DNA of 64,000 nt from positions 1,240,001 to 1,304,000 of the forward strand of contig CAWBGY010000005.1 in NCBI GenBank assembly GCA_963788505.1. Direction: 5' to 3'. The notes beneath the pieces are model-generated. The model worked only from the letters and a program-made list of their open reading frames with translations, searched no databases and was not told the origin of the DNA. Each line of letters opens with the position of its first letter. The first letter of the stretch is position 1. Positions 63,756 to 64,000 of this stretch are shown here, one piece after another. A program made the translations under genes and the position numbers. The stretch is from JAIQFF01 sp963788505 (GTDB lineage Bacteria > Acidobacteriota > Terriglobia > Terriglobales > Acidobacteriaceae).

Positions 63756-64000
63756 GTGAAAAAAATCGGCGTTCTGTTTGGCATGGAAAATACTTTTCCG
63801 CCTGCGCTGGTGGAAAAGATCAACGCCATGAAGGTCGAGGGTGTGACCGCGGAATTCGTCAAGCTGGGAGGAGTCAAGATGGCCGAGCCCAGCGGCTACC
63901 GCGTCATCATCGATCGCATTTCACAGGACATCCCTTTCTATCGCGCTTTCCTGAAGAATGCCGCGCTGAGCGGAACCATCGTCGTCAACAACCCGTTCTG
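63756..64000 (+). CDS. ATP-grasp-like protein, N-terminal part, partial at the window edge
   Basis: GTG at 63756 follows AGGGAGGG and the frame stays open to the window end (about 81 residues). It reads KKIGVLFGMENTFPPALVEK, then FVKLGGVKMAEPSGYRVIID, then FYRAFLKNAALSGTIVVNNPF. This pattern (a Rossmann-like half ending at Val-Val-Asn-Asn-Pro) resembles the pre-ATP-grasp domain of glutathione-synthase/RimK-type ligases. The catalytic domain would lie outside the window, so the call is tentative. Confidence 0.55.
   Translation, partial: MKKIGVLFGMENTFPPALVEKINAMKVEGVTAEFVKLGGVKMAEPSGYRVIIDRISQDIPFYRAFLKNAALSGTIVVNNPF

Overview
This window of GC-rich bacterial chromosome (about 60% G+C by eye) most resembles the Acidobacteriota, probably class Terriglobia (Koribacter-like). 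That placement is an inference from protein style and from dense families of short hairpin repeats in almost every intergenic space. It is ordinary chromosome: no rRNA, tRNA, CRISPR array, phage or intact IS element was seen. Genes are listed at the start codons that ribosome-binding sites or overlaps support.

Layout. 1-5.0 kb: the end of a prepilin peptidase, a PAS/HisKA-like protein and envelope proteins (coiled-coil, DinB-fold, lipoprotein, TPR, OmpA). 5.4-8.2 kb: uvrC carrying in-frame repeat insertions, and a membrane protein with an HEGGH motif. 8.4-18.9 kb: an MscS channel, an N-acetylglucosamine kinase-like protein, a sodium:solute symporter, a GxxExxY nuclease-like gene inside repeats, an amino-acid permease, a TonB protein and an M48 protease. 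19.2-29.6 kb: a PmtA-like methyltransferase, a membrane sulfatase-fold enzyme, dinB, glgA, rsmA, a MEMO1 protein and pilT. 29.8-35.7 kb: a DUF3011 protein, a frameshifted FecR protein, ruvC, and cstA with ybdD. 36.0-40.0 kb: a PPi-type phosphofructokinase and two membrane glycosyltransferase-like proteins. 40.2-54.7 kb: a long minus-strand run holding an acyl-activation/reduction cluster (two acyl-adenylate ligases, ACP, enoyl-CoA hydratase, pyruvyl-transferase-like protein, two reductases), a lipid kinase, a thioredoxin/VKOR pair, an MFS transporter and gluconokinase. 55.0-64.0 kb: small proteins, a radical SAM enzyme resembling tetraether / membrane-spanning lipid synthases, a ClC channel, a TPR protein, an esterase and the start of an ATP-grasp-like protein.

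Two themes stand out. First, a composite repeat occurs five times: two hairpin units in head-to-head order around a 65-83 nt centre, with outer ends TGTCATCCTGA. Four adjacent genes take their stop codon from those ends, and hairpin stems differ between copies while staying paired. Other repeat families have entered uvrC and a signal-peptide region, and one brackets the GxxExxY gene. Second, the 41-53 kb cluster together with the radical SAM enzyme suggests an uncharacterised route for unusual membrane lipids or related acyl products. Functional assignments are by motif recognition only; no database search was run.
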